From assembly GCA_030445245.1 (NCBI GenBank), contig JAUCSD010000001.1:248001-312000 (forward strand): DNA of 64,000 bases, in the 5' to 3' direction. Shown here piece by piece: positions 36,869-45,526 of the stretch. Both the position numbers and the translations under genes were made by a program. Under the pieces are notes generated by a model. It did not search any database and was not told the origin of the DNA. It worked only from the letters and a program-made list of their open reading frames with translations. This stretch comes from Candidatus Saccharimonadota bacterium. GTDB taxonomy: Bacteria > Patescibacteriota > Saccharimonadia > Saccharimonadales > Saccharimonadaceae. How positions within the stretch are numbered: the stretch's first letter is position 1; every line of letters starts with the position of its first letter.

Positions 36869-36922
36869 TCAGCGCCGCGCGGTAGACGTGGTAATAATGC
36901 TGAGAATAATGTTGTTATTCAT
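36869..36922 (-). CDS. ilv operon leader peptide, 17 residues
   Basis: The frame reads [17 protein letters not shown] then TGA. Four of the 17 codons are Ile, one is Leu and three are Thr, precursors and products of the pathway controlled. It lies between promoter and terminator hairpin. When isoleucyl-tRNA is scarce, a stalled ribosome would favour readthrough. AATGAGC precedes the ATG as a weak ribosome site. Confidence 0.8.
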   Translation of the reverse strand: MNNNIILSIITTSTARR

Positions 36923-36936
36923 GCTCATTGGCTTTA

Positions 36937-36965
36937 ACTATACGTGAATAAAGCCAACATGGCAA
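36937..36965 (-). promoter_or_regulatory. Promoter of the ilv operon
   Basis: Minus strand TTGCCA (36965-36960), 17 bases, TATAGT (36942-36937), with the leader peptide ATG about 15 bases downstream. Confidence 0.75.
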
Positions 36966-37240
36966 ATGTGGAATGACCGTTAGCGCCGTTAGTCTGATGA
37001 TTCGTATACTCTTAATTTGTTAAGAATAGGCTTTGTCCTAGCGGAGGCTGACGTCGTAATTGAACCCCCCTTCTTTGCCATTTTAGGCGTAGTACCACAT
37101 GCCTACATCGCTCGCTCTAAGCACTTTCTCTGGAAACAATTCTACGATAGCCACATCAAGGTAGACAATATCGTAAAATATAATTCTATATCTTGCACAT
37201 AAATAAAGCTATCTATCATCTTACTCTCAGTTTGATTCGG
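36966..37240. other. Intergenic region between ilv operon and LCP gene
   Basis: No gene is supported. A 61-codon plus-strand frame from a TTG at 37017 has no ribosome site and a composition unlike neighbours. Around 37055-37085 the minus strand has GGCAAAGAAGGGGGGTTC, which looks like part of tRNA-like unit 2 (about 1235-1260), but no acceptor end follows. Confidence 0.3.
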
Positions 37241-37252
37241 TACACTGACGCA

Positions 37253-38275
37253 ATGAATCGTCGTCGAGTATTACAGATAATAAGTGCAGTTTTAGTTGTA
37301 GCCATCATTATTGGCGGTTATGCTGCATTCTCGCTATATAACAAGGCTGATGCTGCCCTAGCTAATGTAACGAAGGCAGGCTCAAACTCAAAACTAACTG
37401 ATCTGCTTGAGCCAGAAGCGCTTAATGGCGAAGAAACAGGGCGTGTTAATTTACTTATTGCCGGTAACTCAGCCGACGATCCAGGTCATAATGGCTCGTC
37501 GTTGACTGACAGTATTATGGTTGCAAGCATGGATATGACGACAAAAAAATTAACGCTTATTAGTATTCCTCGAGACCTGTGGGTGAATTATGGCGGTAGC
37601 TCTATGAAAATAAATGCTGTCTACACTCAGGGTGGAATGGACGCGCTCAAGCAACAGGTCGAAGGTATTTTGGGTATTACCATCAATCATCAAGTGTTGA
37701 TTAACTACTCCGCATTTAAGAGCATGATAGATGCCGTGGGTGGTATCGATGTCACAATTGATAGCTCAGACTCGCGTGGCATTTACGATCCAATGATTGG
37801 GTTTAGCATCGGTAATGGTACACAACACTTGGATGGTACGCAGGCGTTACTACTCGCACGTTCACGCAATGATCCAACCTATGACGGTCGCATAGCCTAC
37901 GGACTGCCAAATGGTGATTTTGATCGTCAAATGTATCAACGTAAGATACTACAGGTGCTTATTACTAAGCTAACGACAGTGAAAACGCTTATCAATCCAA
38001 CAACGTTACCTGACATTATTGATAGCTTTAGTGGCAATGTCACCTCCGATTTAACGGCAGGACAATTGCGTCGACTCTATGATCTGAGCAAACAAATATC
38101 GACAACGGATAGTATTTCAATACGCGGTGATGATAACAGCTTGTTGCTCGCTGATTATACATCGTATAATGGCCAGTCTGCATTGATACCAAGAGCTGGA
38201 GCTGATGACTATACTGTAATCAAACAATACGTCGCTACCTACATGACAGCACAACAAACGGCCGCTACTCAATAG
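37253..38275 (+). CDS. LytR-CpsA-Psr family cell-wall polymer ligase
   Basis: 340 residues: one membrane anchor (about 8-28), then the LCP domain with DSIMVASMD, SIPRDLWVNY and ARSRNDPTYDGR, whose Arg and Asp residues bind the lipid pyrophosphate. LCP proteins attach polymers such as wall glycans to peptidoglycan. TACACT ends exactly six bases before the ATG at 37253, so the mRNA is probably leaderless; an upstream TTG frame start is unlikely. A terminator follows at 38286. Confidence 0.93.
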   Translation: MNRRRVLQIISAVLVVAIIIGGYAAFSLYNKADAALANVTKAGSNSKLTDLLEPEALNGEETGRVNLLIAGNSADDPGHNGSSLTDSIMVASMDMTTKKLTLISIPRDLWVNYGGSSMKINAVYTQGGMDALKQQVEGILGITINHQVLINYSAFKSMIDAVGGIDVTIDSSDSRGIYDPMIGFSIGNGTQHLDGTQALLLARSRNDPTYDGRIAYGLPNGDFDRQMYQRKILQVLITKLTTVKTLINPTTLPDIIDSFSGNVTSDLTAGQLRRLYDLSKQISTTDSISIRGDDNSLLLADYTSYNGQSALIPRAGADDYTVIKQYVATYMTAQQTAATQ

Positions 38276-38285
38276 CTTCTTAGAT

Positions 38286-38324
38286 AAATAAAATACCGCT
38301 CCAAATTGGAGCGGTATTTTATTT
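38286..38324. terminator. Bidirectional terminator between LCP and rplL
   Basis: A perfect stem of about 19 bp with A-run and T-run ends (AAATAAAATACCGCTCC and its complement) serves the plus-strand LCP gene and the minus-strand rplJL. Confidence 0.9.
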
Positions 38325-38355
38325 GATTGGTTAACAATTGGTCGAATAATTGAAA

Positions 38356-38730
38356 TTAGCTAAGTTCTACGCTAGCGCCAGCTTCTTCAAGCTGCTTTTT
38401 AGCTGCTTCGGCGTCGTCTTTACCGACTTTTTCCTTGATTGCTGAAGGAACATTGTCAACAAGTGCCTTAGCTTCACCAAGACCAAGACCAGTAAGTTCT
38501 TTAACGGCCTTGATTACAGCAACTTTTTGGCTGCCAGCTTCAGTTAGGGTTACTGTGAATTCAGACTTAGCGTCTTCGTCAGCAGCAGCTTCACCAGCAG
38601 GTGCAGCAACGGCAACGGCTGCAGCAGCTGGTTCAATACCGTATTCGTCTTTTAGGATAGTTTTAAGGTCGTTAACCTCAAGTACAGTCAAGCCTGTAAG
38701 CTCTTTTGCAAGTTTGTTTAAATCAGCCAT
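38356..38730 (-). CDS. rplL: Ribosomal protein L7/L12
   Basis: The 124-residue protein has the N-terminal dimer helices, an Ala-rich hinge (about 35-55) and the C-terminal domain with [20 protein letters not shown]. It forms the ribosome stalk that recruits translation factors. It is 29 bases downstream of rplJ. Confidence 0.97.
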   Translation of the reverse strand: MADLNKLAKELTGLTVLEVNDLKTILKDEYGIEPAAAAVAVAAPAGEAAADEDAKSEFTVTLTEAGSQKVAVIKAVKELTGLGLGEAKALVDNVPSAIKEKVGKDDAEAAKKQLEEAGASVELS

Positions 38731-38759
38731 GATAGCCTCCTTTTATAGTAGTAAGTAAA

Positions 38760-39284
38760 TTAACTAGTTGCTTTTGCTTCAACACCATCAAGTAGTGCGT
38801 GAAGATTGCCAGACAATGCGTTGGTAATGTCGTGGATTGGTGAAAGTAGTTGTGCAACCACTTCTCCAATAAGCTGTTCTTTGCTTGGTAGTCCTGCGAG
38901 GGCTTTTACGTCCTCTGGGCTTAATAGCTTGCCTTCGCCCGAGAAAGCGCCTGCAAATTGCAGTGCTGGGTGAGTTTTAGCAAACGCATTAAGGATCTGT
39001 GCAGGTGCCACTTCGTCGTCGGCACTGATTGCATAGAGTAGCTGGCCAGTAAGTGCTGAAGTGTCGATGTCTTTGTAGGTATCATCAGCCTGAAGTGCCA
39101 CACGGACAAGTCGGTTTTTGATAACAACAATAGTAACACCAGCTTCGCGGGCAGCCCGTCGAAGCTCTTGAACATCAGCTACGCTGAGACCTTGGTACTG
39201 TGCGAACACAGTCATTTTAGCCGCAGCCAACTTCGTGCTCATCTCTGCAACCAAAGCATTCTTTTTATCGCGAGTAATTGCCAT
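38760..39284 (-). CDS. rplJ: Ribosomal protein L10
   Basis: 174 residues. Start MAITRDKKNALVAEM at 39284 is chosen because AAAGGA precedes it; an ATG 45 bases upstream lies in the leader. The body has the L10 pattern VFAQYQGLSVADVQELRR and VIKNRLVRVAL. L10 anchors L7/L12 dimers on the ribosome. A long structured leader and a consensus promoter precede it, and rplA and rplK lie elsewhere in the window. Confidence 0.95.
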   Translation of the reverse strand: MAITRDKKNALVAEMSTKLAAAKMTVFAQYQGLSVADVQELRRAAREAGVTIVVIKNRLVRVALQADDTYKDIDTSALTGQLLYAISADDEVAPAQILNAFAKTHPALQFAGAFSGEGKLLSPEDVKALAGLPSKEQLIGEVVAQLLSPIHDITNALSGNLHALLDGVEAKATS

Positions 39285-39299
39285 AAAAATCCTTTCTTT

Positions 39300-39500
39300 G
39301 ATTGATATTTTATTCGACCAAATTGTCAACGTGCTGGTAATGAGAGGGTCAAAGACGGCAGGTTTTCTTGAACTTTTGCAAGTTTTTGGAAATCAAAAAG
39401 TCTTTGATTCTCGCACTACCAAAGACTATATTTGAATGAAAATGTTTATTTACATCCTCGGTAGCATGATTAAGTGATTTCTCACCGCCACTGTCTCTGG
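39300..39500 (-). promoter_or_regulatory. Structured leader of rplJL (L10 leader candidate)
   Basis: Between promoter and rplJ is an untranslated leader of about 225 bases with paired elements: GTCTTTG and CAAAGAC copies (near 39350, 39401 and 39420), and CTACCG with a GGTAG counterpart. Many bacteria control rplJL by L10 binding to such a leader. Position and pairing fit; the conserved binding core was not proven by eye. Confidence 0.5.
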
Positions 39501-39514
39501 TAATGTCTACGCGT

Positions 39515-39544
39515 AGTATAACAAACCACATGTGAAAATGTCAA
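39515..39544 (-). promoter_or_regulatory. Consensus promoter of rplJL
   Basis: Minus strand TTGACA (39544-39539), 18 bases, TATACT (39520-39515). It gives a leader of about 225 bases. Confidence 0.85.
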
Positions 39545-39606
39545 CAAGCTGAGCGATACTTAGTAGGTTTAGACAATCGATCAGGTATATACGTAGCGTC
39601 GTCATA

Positions 39607-40233
39607 TCAACCCCTGATGAATAATAGATAGATTTGCTCGGCAATTATTTCTCTGGATTGTGATGCTGAGATGACCGGTATCGCATATTTTTTGGCAAGT
39701 GCTAGGTATCCTTGCTTGACCATTGTTTGAAACTGTGCGTTGCGTGACTCGAATGTGTCAGGAGATGTAAGTTCTCCGCGGTCTCGTATGCGTTTTGTTC
39801 GCTCTCCTTCGTCACTAAGTGACAAGATAACGGTAACGTCAGGTTGCATATATTGCTCATCGGTATATTCTTTCGTTAGACGCATAATGAGGTCAAGGTC
39901 GACCCCCTCGCCGTATCCTTGGTAAGCAAGTGATGATAGATAGTTACGCTCCGCAATAACCCACGTGCCGCGATCAAGATCTTTTCGGACTGCAAGCCAG
40001 CTTTCGTGTCGTGAGGCTGTAAACAAGAGGAGATTTGTCATCGAGTCACGGAGGATATCACCGTTTTTAATGAGAGTTCGGATCTCATTGCCGATTGGTG
40101 TGTTACCTGGCTCATGAAGCTGGGTTGTTTCAATGCCGCTACTCGCCAATTTTTCACGAAGTAGCGCGACCTGTGTCGATTTGCCTACTCCATCATGTCC
40201 TTCGATAACGATATATTTGCCGCGTGTTTGCAT
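39607..40233 (-). CDS. tmk: Thymidylate kinase
   Basis: About 208 residues: P-loop IEGHDGVGKSTQ, RNYLSSLAYQGYGEG as the DRY/base-binding region, and a LID segment with Arg residues. It phosphorylates dTMP to dTDP. GAGAGG before the second ATG supports 40233. With thyA and folA it forms the thymidylate supply genes spread through this part of the window. Confidence 0.93.
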   Translation of the reverse strand: MQTRGKYIVIEGHDGVGKSTQVALLREKLASSGIETTQLHEPGNTPIGNEIRTLIKNGDILRDSMTNLLLFTASRHESWLAVRKDLDRGTWVIAERNYLSSLAYQGYGEGVDLDLIMRLTKEYTDEQYMQPDVTVILSLSDEGERTKRIRDRGELTSPDTFESRNAQFQTMVKQGYLALAKKYAIPVISASQSREIIAEQIYLLFIRG

Positions 40234-40312
40234 AAGCATCCTCTCTTAAAATTGTAACATGGACATGCCTATCTGCATTTACCTATTTCGATCTAGCCTT
40301 TACACTGTGAGT

Positions 40313-41305
40313 ATGGTGTATCAGGTTGCGATCAAAGAGGTGCTTAAAGCGTATGGTATTTCATACGTCCGTATTCATGACTCACAAAAAGGCTACCGCA
40401 ATGAAATCTGGCCGGTTGAGACTGCCGATGGTCGCATGATTAACGTGACGTTTTATAAACGAGAAGATGGGATAGTTGAACGTATGCGACGAGCAGATAC
40501 TGTATCGGAGTACTTAGCTGGTTGTGGTATGCCAACCCGCCAGCGCATTGATTCTCGTATGCTGCAGTTGAAGAGTTCTTCGGGGATAACAAGTATAGGC
40601 GTCTACACCTATCTGCCGGGCGCAACCATTCCGTGGGAAGCATATACTATGACGCATCTCAAGCTGCTTGGTAAGACAATGAGCGATATGCATGCTCGAC
40701 TTGATGGACTGGTGATTGATGCTATGCCATCTGTCTATGACGAATACCAAATGATTATCGCGCGAATGCAGGAATACTTTACTCGGCCGTCAGTGATCGG
40801 ATCTATGAACCTTAAGCTGCATGTAGGGATTAGTATCGATAAACTTAATGAATATAGCCAGCTTCTGGGGCAACTGCAATTACTCCCCGATCAGCAGGTG
40901 CTTCATATGGACTTTGTGCGTGGCAATATTCTCTTTAAAGAGGCTATGTCTCAAGACATGGCCCAGTTCGATGGTCTCGCGATATCGGGTATCCTTGATT
41001 TTGAGAAGACTGCGCTTGGCCACCCGTCTATGGATATCGCACGTACGCTCGCTTTCTTACTCGTGGACTGTAAATATAAACCAGCTGACAAAGTTCAAAA
41101 GTATTTTTTACATTCTGGCTATCAGAAGCGTGGACAGCGAATTGATTCCACCCAGCCGGACGTCCTAGGGGCTCTCGTCGAGTTGTTTCTTGTATATGAT
41201 TTCTATAAATTTCTTCGTCACAATCCTTATGAATTTCTTGATCTCAATGCGCATTATACGCGCACCAGAGATATACTGAAGCGTCAAAATGTGATACGAT
41301 ATTGA
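40313..41305 (+). CDS. Phosphotransferase of the APH/choline-kinase superfamily
   Basis: 330 residues. The catalytic motif HMDFVRGNILF and the metal motif ISGILDFEKTALGHP (both near 215-250) mark the aminoglycoside-phosphotransferase-like fold. The substrate is likely a small alcohol or amino sugar; the next gene is a cytidylyltransferase-like protein, so a sugar or alditol phosphate is plausible. TTTACC-17-TACACT ends six bases before the ATG at 40313, which fixes this start over the frame opening at 40259. Confidence 0.8.
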   Translation: MVYQVAIKEVLKAYGISYVRIHDSQKGYRNEIWPVETADGRMINVTFYKREDGIVERMRRADTVSEYLAGCGMPTRQRIDSRMLQLKSSSGITSIGVYTYLPGATIPWEAYTMTHLKLLGKTMSDMHARLDGLVIDAMPSVYDEYQMIIARMQEYFTRPSVIGSMNLKLHVGISIDKLNEYSQLLGQLQLLPDQQVLHMDFVRGNILFKEAMSQDMAQFDGLAISGILDFEKTALGHPSMDIARTLAFLLVDCKYKPADKVQKYFLHSGYQKRGQRIDSTQPDVLGALVELFLVYDFYKFLRHNPYEFLDLNAHYTRTRDILKRQNVIRY

Positions 41306-41327
41306 TACAAAAGAGGTAGAGGGTAAT

Positions 41328-41882
41328 ATGACAGACTGGAAAAAGCGACTAATTTCGCAAAGTGATTTGATGGTGCTTGGCGAAAAGCTAAAAGAAAAAA
41401 ATAAGAAAATTGTTTTTACCGCTGGATCGTGGGATTTGATTCACGCTGGCCAGTGTCGCTACCTTGAGCGCGCTCGCGAACACGGGGATGTGCTCGTCGT
41501 TGGAGTAAGTAGTAATAACGCAATCAAACAAGTAAAAGGCCCTAACAAGCCAATTCTTGATGAGAAAATCCGAGCCGAAATGCTTACATACCTCCGTTCG
41601 GTTGACTTCGTAACAATTCTGCCAGAACCAAGCTGCCAGCCATCACTTGGCTTACTCAAGCCTGAAGTCTATATCACGGTCAAAGAAGATTGGACTGATG
41701 ACTACAAAGCATCTCGAGAATATAAGACAGTTGTCGGATACGGTGGCGAAGTTGTCGTAGTAGACCGTCAATCAACGACTATCTCTACCACGCAAATCTT
41801 GCAACGTGCTATTGGCGGACACCTTAGTGAAGTGCTAAAGGACTTCATGCAATACCGCAAGGAACCGCTAAAAGAGAAATAA
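41328..41882 (+). CDS. Cytidylyltransferase-like nucleotidyltransferase
   Basis: The 184-residue protein starts its core with FTAGSWDLIHAGQCRYLERA (the HxGH-type site as HAGQ) and ends the fold with TISTTQIL (ISSTxI-type motif). This is the group of HldE C-domain, glycerol-3-phosphate and ethanolamine-phosphate cytidylyltransferases. It activates a phosphorylated small molecule with CTP or ATP. The upstream kinase may make that phosphate. Confidence 0.85.
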   Translation: MTDWKKRLISQSDLMVLGEKLKEKNKKIVFTAGSWDLIHAGQCRYLERAREHGDVLVVGVSSNNAIKQVKGPNKPILDEKIRAEMLTYLRSVDFVTILPEPSCQPSLGLLKPEVYITVKEDWTDDYKASREYKTVVGYGGEVVVVDRQSTTISTTQILQRAIGGHLSEVLKDFMQYRKEPLKEK

Positions 41883-42410
41883 ATGAGCGACGAAGTAAAC
41901 GAGAAACAAAAACTATATCGTGATGCGAGGGTAACTGGCAAGTACGATGAGATTTGGCAATCCGTTGGCAAGTGTGTGTTCTGCGATCTCAAAGACAAAT
42001 ATGTTGTTTTTGAGGAGAACGGCATCGTGATGACGATTGTCTTATTCGCATATATCGATGGGCATGTTATGATCCTGCCCCGCCGCCACGTGCGTTCAGT
42101 CAAAGACCTGACGCCGAGTGAGTGGGAGACAATGCGTAAGTTCATGTATATAGCCAAAAAACTCATTCGTGATATCCACGGCGTTAAAGGGATGCAACTC
42201 GTGGAGAAAGAAGGTAGCCTTGCCCAGAGCACGGTGACCGATCATCTTCATTTCCACTGCATACCGTTCGATGGTCCTGATCTGTCGGTATGGAATTATC
42301 GTACGCTGAAGAATACGCCGCTTGAGAATGCTAATTTATATAAGGCTGCATCGAAAAAGATTACCAAGCTGAGCGATCGGTTTGAAGAGAAGTATAAAAA
42401 TGAAGACTGA
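41883..42410 (+). CDS. HIT-family hydrolase/transferase
   Basis: The 175-residue protein has CVFCDLKDKYVVFEENG at the start, HVMILPRRHV and the histidine triad as HLHFHCIP. HIT proteins cleave nucleoside polyphosphates or adenylylated compounds. It begins directly after the stop of the cytidylyltransferase-like gene, so they share an mRNA. Confidence 0.9.
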   Translation: MSDEVNEKQKLYRDARVTGKYDEIWQSVGKCVFCDLKDKYVVFEENGIVMTIVLFAYIDGHVMILPRRHVRSVKDLTPSEWETMRKFMYIAKKLIRDIHGVKGMQLVEKEGSLAQSTVTDHLHFHCIPFDGPDLSVWNYRTLKNTPLENANLYKAASKKITKLSDRFEEKYKNED

Positions 42411-43398
42411 GTTTGATTGGGGTGAGCTTGCATTCGGAAGTAAGAAGCCGCTTAGAGAACTCGATGCTATATTTATTGTCGCGCCACGCGAACTGTCTAC
42501 TCACCGGTTCGCGCAACTGATTAAGCACTATTTGCCTAAGGGCAATATCATCCTTGGTCTTGCCAAAGAGACGTATGTGCTAGGATTCGAAGATCAACCA
42601 CAGTTTCGCATGCTTGAGCTTGATGAGTCGTTCAAAAAACTTATTGCTAAAATAAATGCCTCGAGCTCCAAGAATAAGATATACACCCTTACCTATTTCC
42701 AGCGTGAGTTCAAGCACGTCATTGATAAGATCACTTTTCAAAAAGTATTACTCGTCAATGGTTCGTGGAAGTATGTGTTCCATAATAGCGAAGCATATTA
42801 CATCCTTGCTAATCGTCAGATTGATTATGAGATGATATCACCATTTGCGAGTGAAGCCGAAGCGCTTGAGTATAATGAACGCATAGGTGACGAGATGCGA
42901 TTGATAAATTGGTCGAAAGAGCCAACGGGCACTTTCACTGAGGAAGAAATGTTGGCATTCGCTGATAAGGTTGCTAAATTATCTTTTGATCATAGTTTCC
43001 AATGTGGGGTCACGTTGGGGAGAAAAACGGACAAAGGCTATGAATACCTCGCCTCTACCTTTAATGAAGTAGTGCCGTTCCAAACGTACGCACTCCATTA
43101 TGGCGCTTCACGCGAAATAAACTTTTCGCCTCCACATGATCTTAACCATTACGACACTATTCACGCTGAGGTGGCGATGATCATCAAAGCGGCTGAACAG
43201 AAGATTGACCTGAATGGCACGACTCTATTCATCAATCTTCTGCCTTGTCCGTCATGTGCCCGCATGTTTACTCAGACTACTATTGCCGAATTTGTATATG
43301 TTCAAGATCATTCAGCCGGATACGCTGTTTCACTGCTTGAAAAAGCTGGTAAGGTGATACGCCGTGTCGTTGCACAACCAAATCAAAAGGAGGGTTAA
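42400..43398 (+). CDS. CMP/dCMP deaminase-like protein with N-terminal extra domain
   Basis: About 332 residues. The C-terminal part has the zinc site HAEVAM and PCPSCARM of cytidine/deoxycytidylate deaminases; the first 180 residues form an extra alpha/beta domain not recognised. It starts within the end of the HIT gene and precedes thyA, so it likely feeds dUMP to thymidylate synthase. The start at 42400 is the ATG closest to the HIT stop; one at 42382 is possible. Confidence 0.82.
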   Translation: MKTEFDWGELAFGSKKPLRELDAIFIVAPRELSTHRFAQLIKHYLPKGNIILGLAKETYVLGFEDQPQFRMLELDESFKKLIAKINASSSKNKIYTLTYFQREFKHVIDKITFQKVLLVNGSWKYVFHNSEAYYILANRQIDYEMISPFASEAEALEYNERIGDEMRLINWSKEPTGTFTEEEMLAFADKVAKLSFDHSFQCGVTLGRKTDKGYEYLASTFNEVVPFQTYALHYGASREINFSPPHDLNHYDTIHAEVAMIIKAAEQKIDLNGTTLFINLLPCPSCARMFTQTTIAEFVYVQDHSAGYAVSLLEKAGKVIRRVVAQPNQKEG

Positions 43399-43401
43399 CT
43401 T

Positions 43402-44214
43402 ATGGTACATTCTGAATATCAATACTTGCAGCTTATGAAGACTATCATAAAAGATGGTCGCAGTAAGCCAACTCGTGGCATACATCATATCAAATCTATT
43501 TTTGGGGCTCAGATTCGTTTTGATATGCGCCAAGGCTTCCCATTACTCACCACGAAAAAGATGCCATTTAAAATTTTACTTCACGAACTTCTATGGTTTA
43601 TATCTGGCAGCTCCGATGTAAAATATCTGCATGATCACAAAATCCACTATTGGGATGGATTCCTGAATGATGGTGCCACTGACCTTGGACGAGTGTATGG
43701 TGTCCAATGGCGTCACTGGAAGCGTCCCGATGGTACGGAGTTTGATCAGCTTCAATGGGCTATTGATCAGATAAAGACAAACCCCGACTCGAAGGGCATT
43801 ATTGTGAATGCTTGGAACGCCGGTGAGCTTGATGAGATGCGTCTCCCACCATGCCATACCATGTTCCAGTTCGACGTCACTAAAGGCAAGCTGCGCCTTC
43901 ATCTTTATCAGCGCTCATGGGACGTATTCCTAGGTGCGCCATTCAACATCGCTCAATACGCCATGTTGCTCCATATGGTGGCTCACGTAACTGGTCTTGA
44001 AGCGCGGGAACTGATTATATCCGCCGGTAACGCTCACTTATACAAGAATCATATTGAGCCAGCAAAAGAGCAGCTAACACGTAAGCCATATCCATTCCCT
44101 AAGCTTAAGATTATCGGTGACGTTAAGAATATCGATGACTTTACTGAAGAGAATTTCGTACTTGAAGGCTATGAATCTCACCCGCACATCAAGACGGATC
44201 TTGTCATCGTATAA
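43402..44214 (+). CDS. thyA: Thymidylate synthase ThyA
   Basis: The 270-residue enzyme has the folate/dUMP site RVYGVQWRHW, the nucleophile in LPPCHTM and LYQRSWDVFLGAPFNIAQYA. It makes dTMP from dUMP with methylene-tetrahydrofolate. The usual RSxD is RSWD here. AAAGGAGG precedes the ATG. The gene ends 11 bases inside the convergent glycosyltransferase gene. Confidence 0.96.
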   Translation: MVHSEYQYLQLMKTIIKDGRSKPTRGIHHIKSIFGAQIRFDMRQGFPLLTTKKMPFKILLHELLWFISGSSDVKYLHDHKIHYWDGFLNDGATDLGRVYGVQWRHWKRPDGTEFDQLQWAIDQIKTNPDSKGIIVNAWNAGELDEMRLPPCHTMFQFDVTKGKLRLHLYQRSWDVFLGAPFNIAQYAMLLHMVAHVTGLEARELIISAGNAHLYKNHIEPAKEQLTRKPYPFPKLKIIGDVKNIDDFTEENFVLEGYESHPHIKTDLVIV

Positions 44215-45394
44215 GACTGTTATATGCGTCGATATGAGCTTTTGCCATATGCTCTAGTGTAAACCGGACATCGAAGTCGGACCGGCATGCGTGACGGTCG
44301 ATGCGTAGTGCTGCGGGGATGGCATAGGTAAGCGCGGTAGCCGTGCTTTGTTCGTCAAGCTTCTTGTCGGTGTCGAATATTTTCGGAACGACAACCCCTG
44401 TTTTCTCGTGGCTCACTACCTCAGGTATGGCTCCTGAATCGAGTCCAATCACCGGCGTTCCACAGGCGAGACTCTCGATACTTACCATGCCGAATGGTTC
44501 GTCAAAAAGTGACGGCACGAGAAGCGCAGCCGCATTACCTAAGAAGGCCTGTTTGTCCGCCGTGTCATTAATAAAGCCGACATACTCAATTTCATCCCCG
44601 TCTATCTGTGGCTCTACTTGTTCTTGCCAGTACGTGTCTTTTGCGTGTCCAGCGTAGTGCTTACCGGCTATCTTAAGTTTAAGCGGTTGTGAGGCTGTTT
44701 GGTTGTATTGCTTAACGGCGGTAATGGCAAGGTGCACACCCTTTGCTTCAATGATCCGGCCGAGATAGGCCACGTAGCCACCAGACGGCTGATAATTAGG
44801 GCTGAATAAGAGCTCAGGGAGGCCATGAGGTATGTTCCCTACCCAGTTAGTATCCTCAGGCATACCGTTGCGTTGGGCGAGTGACATCGATAGCCAGTTA
44901 AGGTCTTTATATTTAGGAAAGACATTCTTATATTTTACGAGAAAGTTAAAAGGGTCATGATGAGTGAAAACAACCGGTTTGTTGCAGAGTTTGACAAATG
45001 GGAGGGCGATATCCTCTTCGTTGGTGTAGATATGGATAATATCGAAGGCGTCGTCATTTGCCATGGCGTATGCCTTAGCGATGAGCTCGGCTTGTACCTG
45101 TCGGGCAAGACTGATGAAGGTGAACGGGTGTTTTTTGAGCAGCTCTAAATAGGTATCGCCACGTCCGGCAAGCTCAGACTCAAAATAGCTGAGATCGGCG
45201 GTGATTGTCGGCACCGAGGCACTCGTTGGGCCTGGCGAAAATAAAGTCACATCCATACCTTGGCGTTGTATTTCTTGAGTAAGACCTAGTGCTAACTGGC
45301 CAGGTGAAAAAATAACACCGGGTAATATATCCCGGTGCATGAAAATATGCGGGACAACAAGTCCGACTCTATTTTTTAGGTTTTTCGTCATCAA
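44204..45394 (-). CDS. GT4-type glycosyltransferase
   Basis: 396 residues of the GT-B fold: PGQLALGL near the start, the linker GGYVAYLGRIIEAKGVHLAI and the nucleotide-sugar site EPFGMVSIESLACGTPVIGLDSGAIPEVV. It is a retaining transferase, acceptor unknown. It overlaps a tiny upstream frame (45369-45467) by about 23 bases. Confidence 0.92.
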   Translation of the reverse strand: MMTKNLKNRVGLVVPHIFMHRDILPGVIFSPGQLALGLTQEIQRQGMDVTLFSPGPTSASVPTITADLSYFESELAGRGDTYLELLKKHPFTFISLARQVQAELIAKAYAMANDDAFDIIHIYTNEEDIALPFVKLCNKPVVFTHHDPFNFLVKYKNVFPKYKDLNWLSMSLAQRNGMPEDTNWVGNIPHGLPELLFSPNYQPSGGYVAYLGRIIEAKGVHLAITAVKQYNQTASQPLKLKIAGKHYAGHAKDTYWQEQVEPQIDGDEIEYVGFINDTADKQAFLGNAAALLVPSLFDEPFGMVSIESLACGTPVIGLDSGAIPEVVSHEKTGVVVPKIFDTDKKLDEQSTATALTYAIPAALRIDRHACRSDFDVRFTLEHMAKAHIDAYNSLIR

Positions 45395-45467
45395 GAAAAC
45401 TTAGATCAAGTTCATCTGAATTAAGCTCAGGATCGTCGTAATACGCGTCTGCTTGAGTATCTGTCAT
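45369..45467 (-). CDS. Tiny acidic peptide overlapping glycosyltransferase start
   Basis: ATG at 45467 with GGGAG upstream opens 32 codons: MTDTQADAYYDDPELNSDE and a tail LDDEKPKK. It overlaps the start of the next gene in another frame. The high Asp/Glu content and good ribosome site suggest it is translated. It could couple translation of the glycosyltransferase or be a short unrelated protein. Confidence 0.45.
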   Translation of the reverse strand: MTDTQADAYYDDPELNSDELDLSFLDDEKPKK

Positions 45468-45526
45468 TTTGGTATCTCCCTCTTCGACTTAATTGTATCA
45501 GGTGGGCCGATGCGTGTAAATATCGT

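Noticed and set aside
37017-37202. 61-codon frame before the LCP gene
   Set aside because: TTG start without Shine-Dalgarno, atypical composition, and the region lies between two promoters.
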